DNA of 64,000 bases from the NCBI RefSeq assembly GCF_964204645.1, contig NC_134030.1:6508278-6572277 (forward strand), given 5' to 3'. How positions within the stretch are numbered: the stretch's first letter is position 1; each line of letters begins with the position of its first letter. Below the pieces are notes generated by a model. The model saw only the letters and a list, made by a program, of their open reading frames with translations. It made no database searches and was not told the DNA's origin. Made by a program: the position numbers and the translations under genes. This DNA is from Tubulanus polymorphus. Taxonomy: Eukaryota; Nemertea; Palaeonemertea; Tubulaniformes; Tubulanidae. Shown here in pieces: positions 12,351 through 33,937 of this stretch.

Positions 12351-13766
12351 GAAATTGGGTAACCCGTAAATTAAGAACCCTGTGACTGATTCGCAATTAG
12401 ATATTTGAACATGGATGTCTTTGCGCAAGTGGTTCAGGCCACCGATTCTGAATACCTTCATTTTTTTATCTTCGGCAGTCTCGATCCACCTTTGTACAAG
12501 TTATTGTAATTCAAAAAGCGATGTTTGATACCTTTTCACAGCCCTCTAAATGCAAGAATATACAGTGAATGCAGAGTTTTTAATTTATCGCAAGTACATT
12601 GAAGCAATTACCAATTTCTAATCGCTCAGTTTAGGTAAGAATTCGACACAAAAGGTCGACACAAAAGGTAACACTATTTTCGGCCATGGAAGCGTTGTAA
12701 CCTCGGAAAAAAATCCCGAAAGACTACACAATTACTGAACCATTCACAAGAATGCTTTGTCAAGTGGGATTTCTTTGAAATCATTTTTCATACTATAATA
12801 AAACTAGTTTTTTGTATGATCTATTTCGAAATGTCTATACTAAACTGAGGTTAGAAACAGATCCGACAGACGGCTTGACCTGGTTACCGTAGAAATGAGC
12901 AGCTTATTTTCACCTTTAGAAGTTAACGAAAACAAATATTTGAATTGACGTCTCTGTGTGATGAAAAAAAAACTGAAGTTTATTTTATTGATATATATGA
13001 TTGTCTGATCTACTTACACGTCACATATGACGAACTAAACCGAGAATATTCATTCAATCTATACCAAAATATCCGATCTTAGTGCTTCTTTCGGCATATG
13101 TGATACTTAATTCAGAACGTCGATTTTGCATTCGGCATCATCATATTATATTCGGAAAGAGAGTGCCTAATACCAGGGGAACAATATTTTTCCTATTGCA
13201 TTTTGATATACAAGTTGACGAACCCTTTGACGAAATAAACATTATCAATATCAGGTGTTTGAAATTATGAATATATATGTGTATTCATACTATGATTTGT
13301 GAAGGTCGACCGAAACCTTACCCGGAATTATTACAGTTCAAAGTCGAAACACACTCTGTTTTCAAGAATATGATCTCACGAAATACTGATAATAATATAT
13401 ATAAACAGTACATGAATTACAAGCAGAATTTCGCGTGGCCTTTGCTATCATAAGATATCGACTATCAAATTGGCAAAACGTTCGCACAGCAAGGCAAAAT
13501 GTTCGCATAGCAGGTATTCTTCTAAATTCAAACGAAAAGTGATATGTACGAAATTATAATAAATTAAACATAATAGTTTCAATGCTCCTTACCCGAGGCT
13601 ACTATCCTCTCTACGAACAAAACCTAACGAACTACAACAAAAGATTTCTCGTGTCATCTTTCACATCTATTTGTCGCCGAAAAAGTCGAAACTTGACAAT
13701 AAAACACAAATAGATATTGTGTATTACCGCCTTTAAGTCGATCATTTTTAATGAATTTCTCCGAGA
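12351..13766. other. Intergenic, upstream of the GPCR
   Basis: AT-rich, no splice-bounded or family-like reading frame recognised. Probably contains the GPCR promoter, but no specific site can be defended. Confidence 0.4.
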
Positions 13767-14927
13767 ATGAATTCTAGTAGGACTGAGACAGACGCCGAGC
13801 GAAGTTCTGCGTCCAACTATCGCCCCTCCCGCGACTGTAACAGATGCTACGGTGGTGCTAAACGAATTCGCGGAACGGTTCTTCTATGGAAAGTGGTGAA
13901 TTTCACACTTGCATCTCAACGAACACACATCATACTGAAAATGAATAATTTCACGACGAGTTACCGAATCGGCCGTCCGTATATAAGTTACATTTCGCTT
14001 AGATCAGTGGGGATAATGGCCGATGGTTTTCGACAATTTTCGTTGGCAGCTTTACCAGCTATGTTTTGCCTAGGCACGTTCGGCAATGTCGCAACTTTCG
14101 TAATAATGATACATCGTCGATTTCGACGTTTGTCTTATGCTAACTACCTCATCGTTTTGTCCGTCTGTGATTTTCTGTATTGTATTAGTTCGACAATTAT
14201 GCCAGTCGTGCATTTTACAGTGACGCGTTTCTATTCGAGCGAGCTGATATTCTTTTTGAATTCTGATGCCGGCTGTCAATTCTATCAGTTACTTGTCAAT
14301 ACTGCGGGTGCCACTAGTTCATGGCTTATCGTAGCAATATCTATCGAGCGCTTATCAGTTGTGTGGTTCCCATTGACGGCACCGTTGATATGCACCCCCA
14401 CATTTGCGAGAATTACGACGACTTTGATCCTCATTGGTAATCCAATAGTTTTATACGTTTTCCATTATGTCCCGGAGATCCATTTTTCGCGAGTTTTCGA
14501 AGGTTGTTACATAGACGAAAGTCTTATGGACTACACAAACATTTTTTACGTAACCTATGTATATGTTATACCACTGACTCTCATCATATTTGGCAATTCT
14601 ATGATCATCATACGTTTGTTTTGTAGTGTGAATATGCAAGTATCTTCGACTAACAAAACGTCGAAATCGGTTCGAACTACTGTGATGTTAGTAACAGTTT
14701 CACTTGTTTTTGCATTTTGCACTGGACCTGTGACCATCGCGACTCTTTTACCGATTCCAAATCGATACTTTCAATTTCTCAGCGTTAATTTCTTGTCCCA
14801 ACTCATCGCTTGTAATTACGTAGTTAACTTCTATATATACATTTTGTTGGGAAACGAAATAAGGAATTTTTTCATCAAAAATATTTGTAATTTTTGCAAC
14901 AGGAATCCGTCAATGCAGCTCCAATGA
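13767..14927 (+). CDS. Rhodopsin-class (class A) orphan peptide-type GPCR, single exon
   Basis: Intronless frame of 386 residues with seven hydrophobic segments. Two starts are plausible: Met1 at 13767, or Met59 at 13941, which directly precedes NNFTTS, an N-glycosylation site; the first 58 residues look unlike a receptor N-terminus. Class A landmarks: GN in TM1 (Asn107), LSVCD in TM2, Cys pair in the TM3/ECL2 region (AGCQFY and EGCYID), SIERL at the DRY position, FCTGP where CWxP is expected, and NFYIY in place of NPxxY. The TM3 Arg is kept, while the TM6 Trp and TM7 Pro are replaced. These features fit the large invertebrate families of neuropeptide-like receptors (FMRFamide- or TRH-receptor-like), but no ligand can be assigned. 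The Gly-poor N-terminus and cytoplasmic C-terminus FCNRNPSMQLQ are short. Confidence 0.8.
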   Translation: MNSSRTETDAERSSASNYRPSRDCNRCYGGAKRIRGTVLLWKVVNFTLASQRTHIILKMNNFTTSYRIGRPYISYISLRSVGIMADGFRQFSLAALPAMFCLGTFGNVATFVIMIHRRFRRLSYANYLIVLSVCDFLYCISSTIMPVVHFTVTRFYSSELIFFLNSDAGCQFYQLLVNTAGATSSWLIVAISIERLSVVWFPLTAPLICTPTFARITTTLILIGNPIVLYVFHYVPEIHFSRVFEGCYIDESLMDYTNIFYVTYVYVIPLTLIIFGNSMIIIRLFCSVNMQVSSTNKTSKSVRTTVMLVTVSLVFAFCTGPVTIATLLPIPNRYFQFLSVNFLSQLIACNYVVNFYIYILLGNEIRNFFIKNICNFCNRNPSMQLQ

Positions 14928-17900
14928 TATCTTTATGAAGTAAGTGGTAATATGAACTCTAACACGTTTTAGATTCAATGGTAGCACGGGATGGAATATG
15001 TCCACACCTTACCAAATATAATTTTGCGTACATATGCAATGAAGTATAAGTGAGTCATAAAAAAGATTTAGGTCGAAGATTGGTTTGCCTAAGTCTATCC
15101 GCTATTTCATTTACCGAATTTTTCGTGTTTGTGAAATGTCATCTAATCGACCAATATTGAATTAATTCCTAAATTCTTACCAAAAACAGAACAAGATTTA
15201 TTTCAGCAATCAAGAGATTTTTCGAATGAAATAAGAAAAGAGAACTCTGAATATCAGGCTGGATGGGATGGCAGTCTTGCCAATGAAAGCCTTCCGACCA
15301 GCGACACTTCAGCGGTGCAACACGTGACTGCCTAAAAAGCGGGCTTCGGTTCAACTCATGTCGGTCTCGGGCTGCATTCAAAAAACCATCAGATCTTGCA
15401 CAAAAGCCCAAGACACTCTATTTTAGTGTATACAAGAGATTCTAAGTGGCAGTGTTGACAGTTAGTAAAGGCAGCACAAGTTATTCCTCTCCCAGAAAAT
15501 TTAAGTAATTGTTAAAGGCGGGGGCGTTGGTCGTATCTCAATGCCGATCACTGCCGAATTTTGGAATTTCATGGCAATAAAGAAGACCCCTTTTGCGCGT
15601 AATCTCAAACTCAAGCGGGTACAGATCAGTCGTCAGGAAAGATATTTTAAAAAATTCAACGCAGGCTTTAACTGCAAATAACCCTCTTTAACCTCTGTGA
15701 AAATTGGAAATATAGCTTTAAGAGATACTTCAAAATTATAAAATATTGCGATTTCTTTTACGCATGGTTAAGATATGCGGTCCTTGGTTTCACATCGTCA
15801 CTGTTCTCAATTGTTGCGTTCAAAAATTCCAAGAATCGCCAGCAAATATCTGCATTTCATTTCCTTTAAAATGGTGTGTAAATTGATTTCGTCGAGCAAG
15901 GGACTGCAGAACTATATGATATTCAATCTAAACTTATGTTTTAAAAATGAGCGCAAATTATCGCAACAATGGGGACCTCGCGGGACCGCCACAAAATGGC
16001 GCCTAGAAACTGGAAACTTCTTTATTTAGAAAACAATCCAGATATTTTGATACCAAATCCTCTGAGTAGTCCTCACTTCAGTAAGTCTAATTGAGAGAAA
16101 CGTGTGTACCAGTCAATCATCGCAAGTTTGTGATAGCTCGTAGATGCAACTGACAGATGCCTGTGATATGCTTATGGATCGAAGCAATATTAATTACTGG
16201 GAAAGGAGGGTTCGGGCGAACCATGCGTATGTTGGTAGTGAAACAATCACCCACAATAATAATTTCCTCGAACAAATCAGTTCCAACGCGCGAGATCATC
16301 CTTTGAGATCATTTTAAGACTAGTTAACAAGCAAACCATTTTCTGTAACTTGATCTAAACTTTATTTGAATATAAAACATTTTCTGTTATGATATAACTA
16401 TTTCGTTACTCTGAAGGAATATTGCTATCTCCATTTGACCGAATTAAGCAAGGTTTACTGTATTCAAATATATACTCCCAGCAGATTTTCGATACAAAAA
16501 AAGGAGATATGAAATCCACATCATCGTTTCTTTCGTCGTCACCTTACGTTGGACGGAACAAAACCTGATTCATCGTTTAAAAAGCAACTCAAAAAATGAG
16601 TTAGAAAATCTCCACGCAACAAGATTCCTATTGAAAAGAAACAATTTCAGCAGTTGGTGACATATTCACAACAAATCGATCAACATTCAATTTAGTAATT
16701 CGAAGTTAACGTGATCTTCAATGAGTTATCGACGTGCATTATATAGATAAATGGGCAGTCTTAAAGAATTAATGTAGCTGATCAGATTTTATTCATTTCA
16801 TTTAGAACTAGAATCTTCATCTAGAATTTTACCAAATGTGAATGATATTTGCTTTTCTTTTAAATTTGAAGACCCAGAGATCACCTGTATTGTTGGTATA
16901 TAAGTCAAGATTGTTGGTAAATGAATAGATATTCTTCTTCAAAGCAGTGGGTACAGAAAGTTGATAGGGGCTCAATATTTTCCTAGCTATACAAGAGTAT
17001 GCTAGATTTACAAATACGTGTAGATATAAAATACAGCAGAATGGACGGAAATTCCTTATCTTGTTACAAAGTCTCCAGTACCTGATTTTAAAGACTGATT
17101 CTAATCCAACCCTGCAGATTGGGGTAAACGCATCTGTACGTCTACCAAATCAACACCAGCGGTAAAACTAGTACCCCTGGTAATGTCACATTGTCAAAAT
17201 GACGCATTTTAAATCAGCTAAGTCACTGTGAATACATAATCGGTCAGATACCAAATATAACCTGATATCTCGATCACTGAATATCACTCTGTTAACTATT
17301 TACACACAAAATTTACAGTTTAGGCTAAAAAATGATACTTCGTTTCTCCTGATCAGCCGGGGCACTTCTGTAAACTGCAATCAAATTTGTAATCAGTTCA
17401 TTTCTATAGCTGCCGGGTCTATTATGGTTAGTTTGATCGTGATCTTAAAAAGATTAATGTACAGGGTAGATAGGCGGCCGGTCGGGTCAATTCTTAAACT
17501 CAGCAGAAATGAGAAACGAGGTATCAACTTTTAGCCTTACAGAAGCAGCGTACAACCACCGAACTGAATATAGGATAAAAATCGACGAATAAAATGAATA
17601 CATAACAAATTGAACTGAAATACTACAGCTTGCCCGACAAGAGACAATAATAGAATGCATTAACAAAAACTGTGACAGCATATAACAAAACATTTATATA
17701 TAATATATATGAATATATACATTATACATGTACAATAAACTATTATTAAGAAATATCACAGACAACTAACATGGACTTAGTTTAAGTAACTACTGCCATC
17801 TGGAGGTAAACATCTATTAATTATTGTGACTGAGGCCTATATTGCGATTTGTACACAAGCACAGAAAGCAGACGCGTCAGGACTTTGTGAAAAAATCATA

Positions 17901-18590
17901 TTTTACTACATATCTGACAGGTCAATAGTGAGAATGCAGTAATTGAAATTGGAAAGCAATAATGATTTTTTCATGTTCGAAATAGAAAAATATCAGCTTT
18001 CCTATAAGAAGGAATGCTATATCATAAATGCTGAAAACACTAACTGTTGTGAAAATTTGCGTGTGCTACGTTTGTGCAAACTGTGATAAATCATTCATTT
18101 GGCACTTATCAAACTACAATATTAGTGTTTAATTACTGTTACAATGAAATCCTTTGTATTTCATCAGATCTATTACAGCTCCAACTAATTTCTAAGCTTA
18201 GTAAATACACTCGCGACTTGTAAACTTAAATCTACCGGCTTCTGATGAATCTCTATCGTGTAATTTCTCAAGGAGCATCGATACAACTACAGATAAAAAA
18301 ATATCTAGTGAGATTCTATGAATGTGTGAGTTCTTTTGAAATGTTGTGAATTGGACGGATAATTTATCACAATATTTCCTCATTTACATGATAATAACTG
18401 ATCAGATTATTATGACCTAGTTCTGTAATGGTGGCCTCGATACACATAGAATTACGACTCTTCGAGATCGTCCGTTCAATAAAAGATGTCAAACTTATTA
18501 ACGGCGACTGCAGAACCGGGTCGTGAGTAACGACAATTTACAGATTCTGTGTTTTCTAGTTCAGAAATAAATCATCTGCTCCTATGCTAT
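14928..18590. other. Intergenic: GPCR 3' side and DCLK 3' side
   Basis: AT-rich sequence between the + strand GPCR and the - strand DCLK. It contains a MITE copy (17321-17538) and scattered low-complexity sequence. It must include the DCLK 3' UTR (leftward from 18590) but no clear polyadenylation signal could be assigned. The antisense frame at 15169-15411 looks like repeat-derived sequence, not a gene. Confidence 0.4.
17321..17538. repeat. MITE family with TAGGCTAAAA ends, copy B (inverted)
   Basis: Starts TAGGCTAAAAAATGATACTTCGTTTCTC and ends TATCAACTTTTAGCCTTA (inverted). Its interior is the reverse complement of copy A at 4637-4843 (GGCGGCCGGTCGGGTC, AGCTGCCGGGTC), so the two copies lie in opposite orientation. 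Confidence 0.7.
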
Positions 18591-28691
<10,101 letters not shown>

Positions 28692-28811
28692 CTTCAATGA
28701 TGCATCATTTTTAAAGTCGAAAATCTGCCACCGCCGTCTTGGTCATCATAGCTAATCCAATGTTATCAAATCCTGAAAAATAAAGAATTGACTCTTGAAA
28801 CCGAAATCAAA

Positions 28812-29225
28812 CAGGGTGGCCACTTTTATTTCCCCTATTCCTTGTCAGGCACGTTGTTTTCCCTGACATGATCTGCTAAGAATCTGATCAATTAACAGTC
28901 GGATACTAATTAAAACATGTTGACAGAAACTGTTTGATTTTTCGCACGATCTAGCAATCTCAACAAATTTCACTGAGGAGCTCTGGCTTTGACGTCCAGG
29001 GACTTTGAAGAATCTGATTTTGTTAAAGTAGCTCATTTTATTGATGAAGCAGTGAAGATATCAGTTGAAGCTAAACCAAAAACAGGTAACGTAAAAATCT
29101 CCCTCGAATAGGAATAACTTTTAACTTTTAACTTTAACAGAGTGGCCACTTTCCACCAATTTAGTTTTCCCTGATTTTTTTTATTCCCTGAGGTTCTCTG
29201 GTTTTCCAGGTCAGTGGTCACCCGC
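28812..29225. repeat. Two partial CAGGGTGGCCACTT-family copies
   Basis: ACAGGGTGGCCACTTTTATTTCCC begins at 28811 and CAGAGTGGCCACTTTCCACC at 29138; the block ends CCAGGTCAGTGGTCACCC. Interiors contain the TTCCCTGA/TTTTCCAGG strings shared by the family. Located in a DCLK intron (5' UTR intron). Confidence 0.5.
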
Positions 29226-30626
29226 GGCCGTTTTCTATATTCTAATTTGCTGATGCGCCAGCTAAACTGTTACCATGGTAGTTGCTTCCCTTAGTTATAA
29301 CTTAAGCCTAGCCAAGAGCTGCATATTATTCTTACAGTAGTAACAGTGTGGACACATACACAAAATTGTGGAACAGTGGAACCTCAGATAAAACAACTTA
29401 TATCAGTTATTACAAAATTTTATCTTCTTCTTATTCTTATAGTAATTTAATACTGGATATAACGAACTATTGGTTTATAAAACTATCAGGGGCCGGTTGC
29501 TCAAAAGTTGGTTTAAGTCTGACCAGTGAATAAATTATATGAACTTTTAATCGTCATTTAATGTCATCTATAAACTGTTTAACTAATTTTCTTGATTTTC
29601 TGGTCCCCTGAAGTGTGTTGTGACGAGGTTCCACTGTATAAACCCTTCAATCTGTGAAAATAACTGATCACAAAGTCTGCTTTATACACACTTACCAAAG
29701 AAAGATAAGAGTATTACTCAAAAAATTATTCCATCACTCGGACAATGGGCGTAATGTCTCCTTAAACATGAAAACGTGATGTCACCCGGTAATTTTATTT
29801 CTTTAAGAAGCACATTACCGGTAGTTATAATAAACAATTCCACTAAACATAGAGACAAAACAGCTTTATCTATCGACGTAGTATCGGGCATGAATATAGT
29901 TTCAGTAAGACACACCACTGGCAGCACTATTTAAACCTTTCAAATCTAATCCTGTTTTTATGCCGAAAAAAAAAAACACACGCGAAAACATGATTACCGG
30001 TTATGTATACGGCATATATACATACAATTTCAATATTGTAGAAAGCGCTCAGAAATTAATAACTAATCATTATGGGTAATAACGATCATATATAACAACT
30101 GGAGAAAACTGAAGAAGTCATTGGCCCCGACGCTGTTCTAACCCTTTCAATACCCGCCCGCATATATATACATAAATACGTATGTATAAACTTTCCATAG
30201 AATGCCAAGGTATTCACATTATATGGTTACTTGCAGTAAGACAATAACTGAGATCAATGAGCGTCCAATATCTTAACCTGTACGCAAAATATACTGTTCA
30301 TATTTCAATGAATTACGTACAGCTATTAACCCCAGCCCCCCCCCCTCATAAAGGGGTTTAAGGGAAACGCCAAATTTGTGTCCTAATGCAGGTGACTTGA
30401 TGAATAAGTGATTGAAAAAATATCTCAGCAGTTCATGAATATTTCAATGAAGCGATCAGTTGCAATGATTCACATACAGTCCCTGGAGAATTATGTTTGA
30501 GAAAACATGCTTTTATGTGATTAGTTTTTCAAAGCCAAAATCTGGCGAAGGAAAAGTTCTACAAAGTAAGACAATCAAATTGTCTATTTTCTACAAACTA
30601 AATATATGAAAATTTATCTTTATACA

Positions 30627-30917
30627 GGGTGACCACTTTCGTACTATATACAGGGTGAGCATTTACAAATCCAGTTTTCCATGTGATTACAAAAGTCCCT
30701 GAGTCAATTAGAGAAATCTCTTGGTTACAATTACACTTGGTGAAAATGTTACAATTAATTCACTTTTCAGTGAATCTCTAACTGATAAAGAAACACTGTG
30801 GTCAAAAGCATTAGGCCTATCCAAATTCTCTGAGATTTCCAGGTTGTTGGTAAAATTTGTCAAGTTTTTCAAGATTTTCCTCATTCTCTGAGATTCCCAG
30901 TTTAACAGTGGCTACCC
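30627..30917. repeat. CAGGGTGGCCACTT-family element
   Basis: Starts ACAGGGTGACCACTTTCG, has an internal start-like duplicate (ACAGGGTGAGCATTTAC) and ends AGTGGCTACCCTG, inverted to the start. Lies in the 5' UTR intron of DCLK. Confidence 0.5.
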
Positions 30918-31516
30918 TGTTATATCGCTGCAGTGAGCAGCAATGTATGCACAATAATAATAACACTGACGAGCATAAATCAATGAATGTCCCGCACGAC
31001 TGGTATCCAAGTGCCTCGTGACTAATGAGGCGCTTTTTTATTTATTGCTCCTCGCGACATAACTCTGCCGCCTGTCACTGGTCCCTTGGTTATTTCAGTT
31101 GCAGGTGAAAAATCTAATTAAATTTCACTCGCGAGAGACTTATTGAAATGTCCGACGACGATATTCGTGGAATTCGCTACTAATAAATCAAACGGAAGTC
31201 ATCTTGTCGCGGCAATGCAATTATTGATTTTAGATCTTTATACGCGGTAACTGGTGTTAATGCATTAAATGTTATGAAATTAATAGAATCAGACTGTAGA
31301 TTAAAGACAATAAAAGTAGCCATATTCTTTTATTTGCGATTATGAATAACAGAGCATGTAGCAAACCACAAATCTTAGCCCTCCGGTTTTGATCGTAGTT
31401 ACTGACTAATTGATCAATGGTGTTAAGCCAGTACAATCTGACGGCAGGGTGCAAGGTTCCGGGTTTGTGAAACTATCCGATCAAGAAATTAAACCTTCAC
31501 AAGATATAGTCCTCGT

Positions 31517-31612
31517 ATAGTTAGTTACCTAATCATACCAACTGACAATGCTGTGGAAATATCTGATCGTAAAACTAAACCACACTGACACTGACAGACA
31601 GGTTACCGACTT
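31517..31612. repeat. hAT-like MITE fragment (TAGTTAGTTACC family)
   Basis: TAGTTAGTTACCTAATC at the left, then GGAAATATCTGATCGTAAAACTAAACC and GGTTACCGACT at the right, matching the copies at 38056-38165 and 39502-40271. Sequence just before it (31430-31490, GTTTGTGAAACTATCCGATCAAGAAA) resembles the same interior, so two degraded copies may abut here. No target duplication seen. Confidence 0.5.
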
Positions 31613-32038
31613 TAATTTTAGTTAGTCCTTTTGCCTGGCGAGTAGTGTGGTACTGTATTGATTTGTGAAAAAAGCTACATAAAATTCTGGAACAATTTCT
31701 TAGATATTTGCGATCACTGAGAGACGAACAACGAATAGTTAGTAAAAGGATAGTGAAAATCTGATAAAATATTCTGGCAGTGACATCAATAAAATATATT
31801 TACGTTGAATTGATTTTTGCTTTGAGATAACCGAAAGATAGCAATTTTTTGTTCTATTATAGTCGTACATAGAGTATTAAAACTTAACCAAAGAACAAAT
31901 TTTACCAACTACTTGACATTCTTTTTCACAACGTCTTTAAATGAACCTAATTATCTGAAAACTTAAACAAGAACGTAGAAAAGTGGTGACTTACGTGAGA
32001 GAAATTAGATTATTCTGACAGATCGAGTGTGTACGCAC

Positions 32039-32160
32039 CTGCCGCCGCCATGTTGTTTACCTCTGTATCTAACACGATTATACGGCAGCCGATTAGGCGA
32101 CCCCGGTTAAACTACGGTAGACGAGAATGAGTAGACTGGTCGCCGCTTGTGACGTGGACA
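32039..32160 (-). other. DCLK: Probable 5' untranslated first exon of DCLK
   Basis: Minus strand: a CpG-rich sequence ends in ...ATGGCGGCGGCAG with a donor /GTGCGTAC (exon end 32039). Spliced to the acceptor at 28772, the ATG (32051-32049) opens a 24-codon upstream frame, MAAAGFDNIGLAMM..., stopping just before the DCX start codon. The exon's 5' limit is unknown. It could instead be an unrelated transcript start. Confidence 0.4.
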
Positions 32161-32240
32161 TCCCCGAAAACCCGGAAGTGATTCTTTTTGTTTGTAGCTT
32201 TTCGCCAGTTCGAGTGTTGACACGCAATCAAACGATAAAT
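32040..32240. promoter_or_regulatory. Bidirectional promoter of DCLK (-) and SEC61G (+)
   Basis: The probable DCLK first exon and the SEC61G 5' exon are head to head in ~200 bases of CpG-rich sequence. An ETS/GABPA-type site CCCGGAAGTG is at 32171-32180 and a CRE-like TGACGTGG at 32150-32157, both common in housekeeping promoters. The SEC61G untranslated exon ends at the donor AAT/GTAAGT after 32240. Transcription start sites are inferred. Confidence 0.5.
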
Positions 32241-32607
32241 GTAAGTTAGAGAAGCCAAAACAGAACGAAATAAATACGTCGATACTTTCATATTCCGAAA
32301 ACGAATTGTCTAAATTAATTTGAAGCTATCGTATAGATCTTATGTGACTGAAATCGATGTTGACGTAAAAGCGAAGTCAATTCAATTTCAATCCACCACA
32401 TATTTATTTCGTGTGTTTGATTTGACTATGTATTGGACATATCTCATGATTTAGTCAAGTACTACAAAAAGTAATCTTGAACGTGGCTATCGTTAGCATG
32501 GTGAAATGTTGAATTGTCTCCACACTTTAAACGTGGGCAAGTGTTTCTCATATTCAATGGTTGGTTTATCATGTGCATGTTGTATCATGTTTTTCATTAG
32601 ATTCACC

Positions 32608-33198
<591 letters not shown>

Positions 33199-33839
33199 AG
33201 AAGAGGTCACAACCCCACCTGAACTTCCTAATGTGTATAGTTTCACAACATTCTGAAGAAGAGATCGTTGAAATATGATATGTGTGTTTTATTTAAAAAT
33301 GTATTGTCTCTAAAAAATGAAAATAAAATAAAGTTATCTAATCTACTTAGAAGAATATGTTGTACTGTATTTTGATTATTCGATGTATGGCATTTTGCAG
33401 TTGACTAGGAAGAAACCTATACCATGACTCCAAAATAAGACTCGTACACCAACTGATGGAGATACTGTTTTCGATGAGGCTTTATTCTCTAACTTAATCC
33501 ACTAGTAGTAAAATGAACCTGGGGTCAGTTTTGGTAAGATGAGTTCAGACCCAGAGACGGCATCATGCAAAGAGTTTTCCTTAGTTGTAGTACCACCAGT
33601 GGCATTCAGTTGTATTGAGGATCTGTCGTGGGTGTAAGGCTCTCTGAGGAGGCTCAGGGGCCTGTTGCAAAAGATATCCTAGGTACACTGTAAAAATGCG
33701 TAACTGTATAAACTGTTTTAAAGGAACCTAGGATACTGGGGTCAAACGATTTGCGTCAGGCCTCGGTGGTAGTACCCGGGATCCCTGATTTGATTGTGCA
33801 ATAAATTGTGAATTCAATTGTGCCGTTCGTCAAAAGTCC

Positions 33840-33937
33840 GGATACGGATATTATACTTTACCATCGGAACCAGTCTACTATCTCGCGCATGCGCCCAATC
33901 CACTAAAAACACGTGTGTCGAAGAACAGAAATAAATC
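33840..33937 (+). promoter_or_regulatory. Fibrillarin promoter with NRF1-type site
   Basis: The only clearly GC-rich sequence ahead of the fibrillarin ATG contains TCGCGCATGCGCCC with GCGCATGCGC at 33885-33894, a consensus NRF1/palindromic site, 44 bases before the start codon. Typical of TATA-less housekeeping promoters. Confidence 0.5.
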
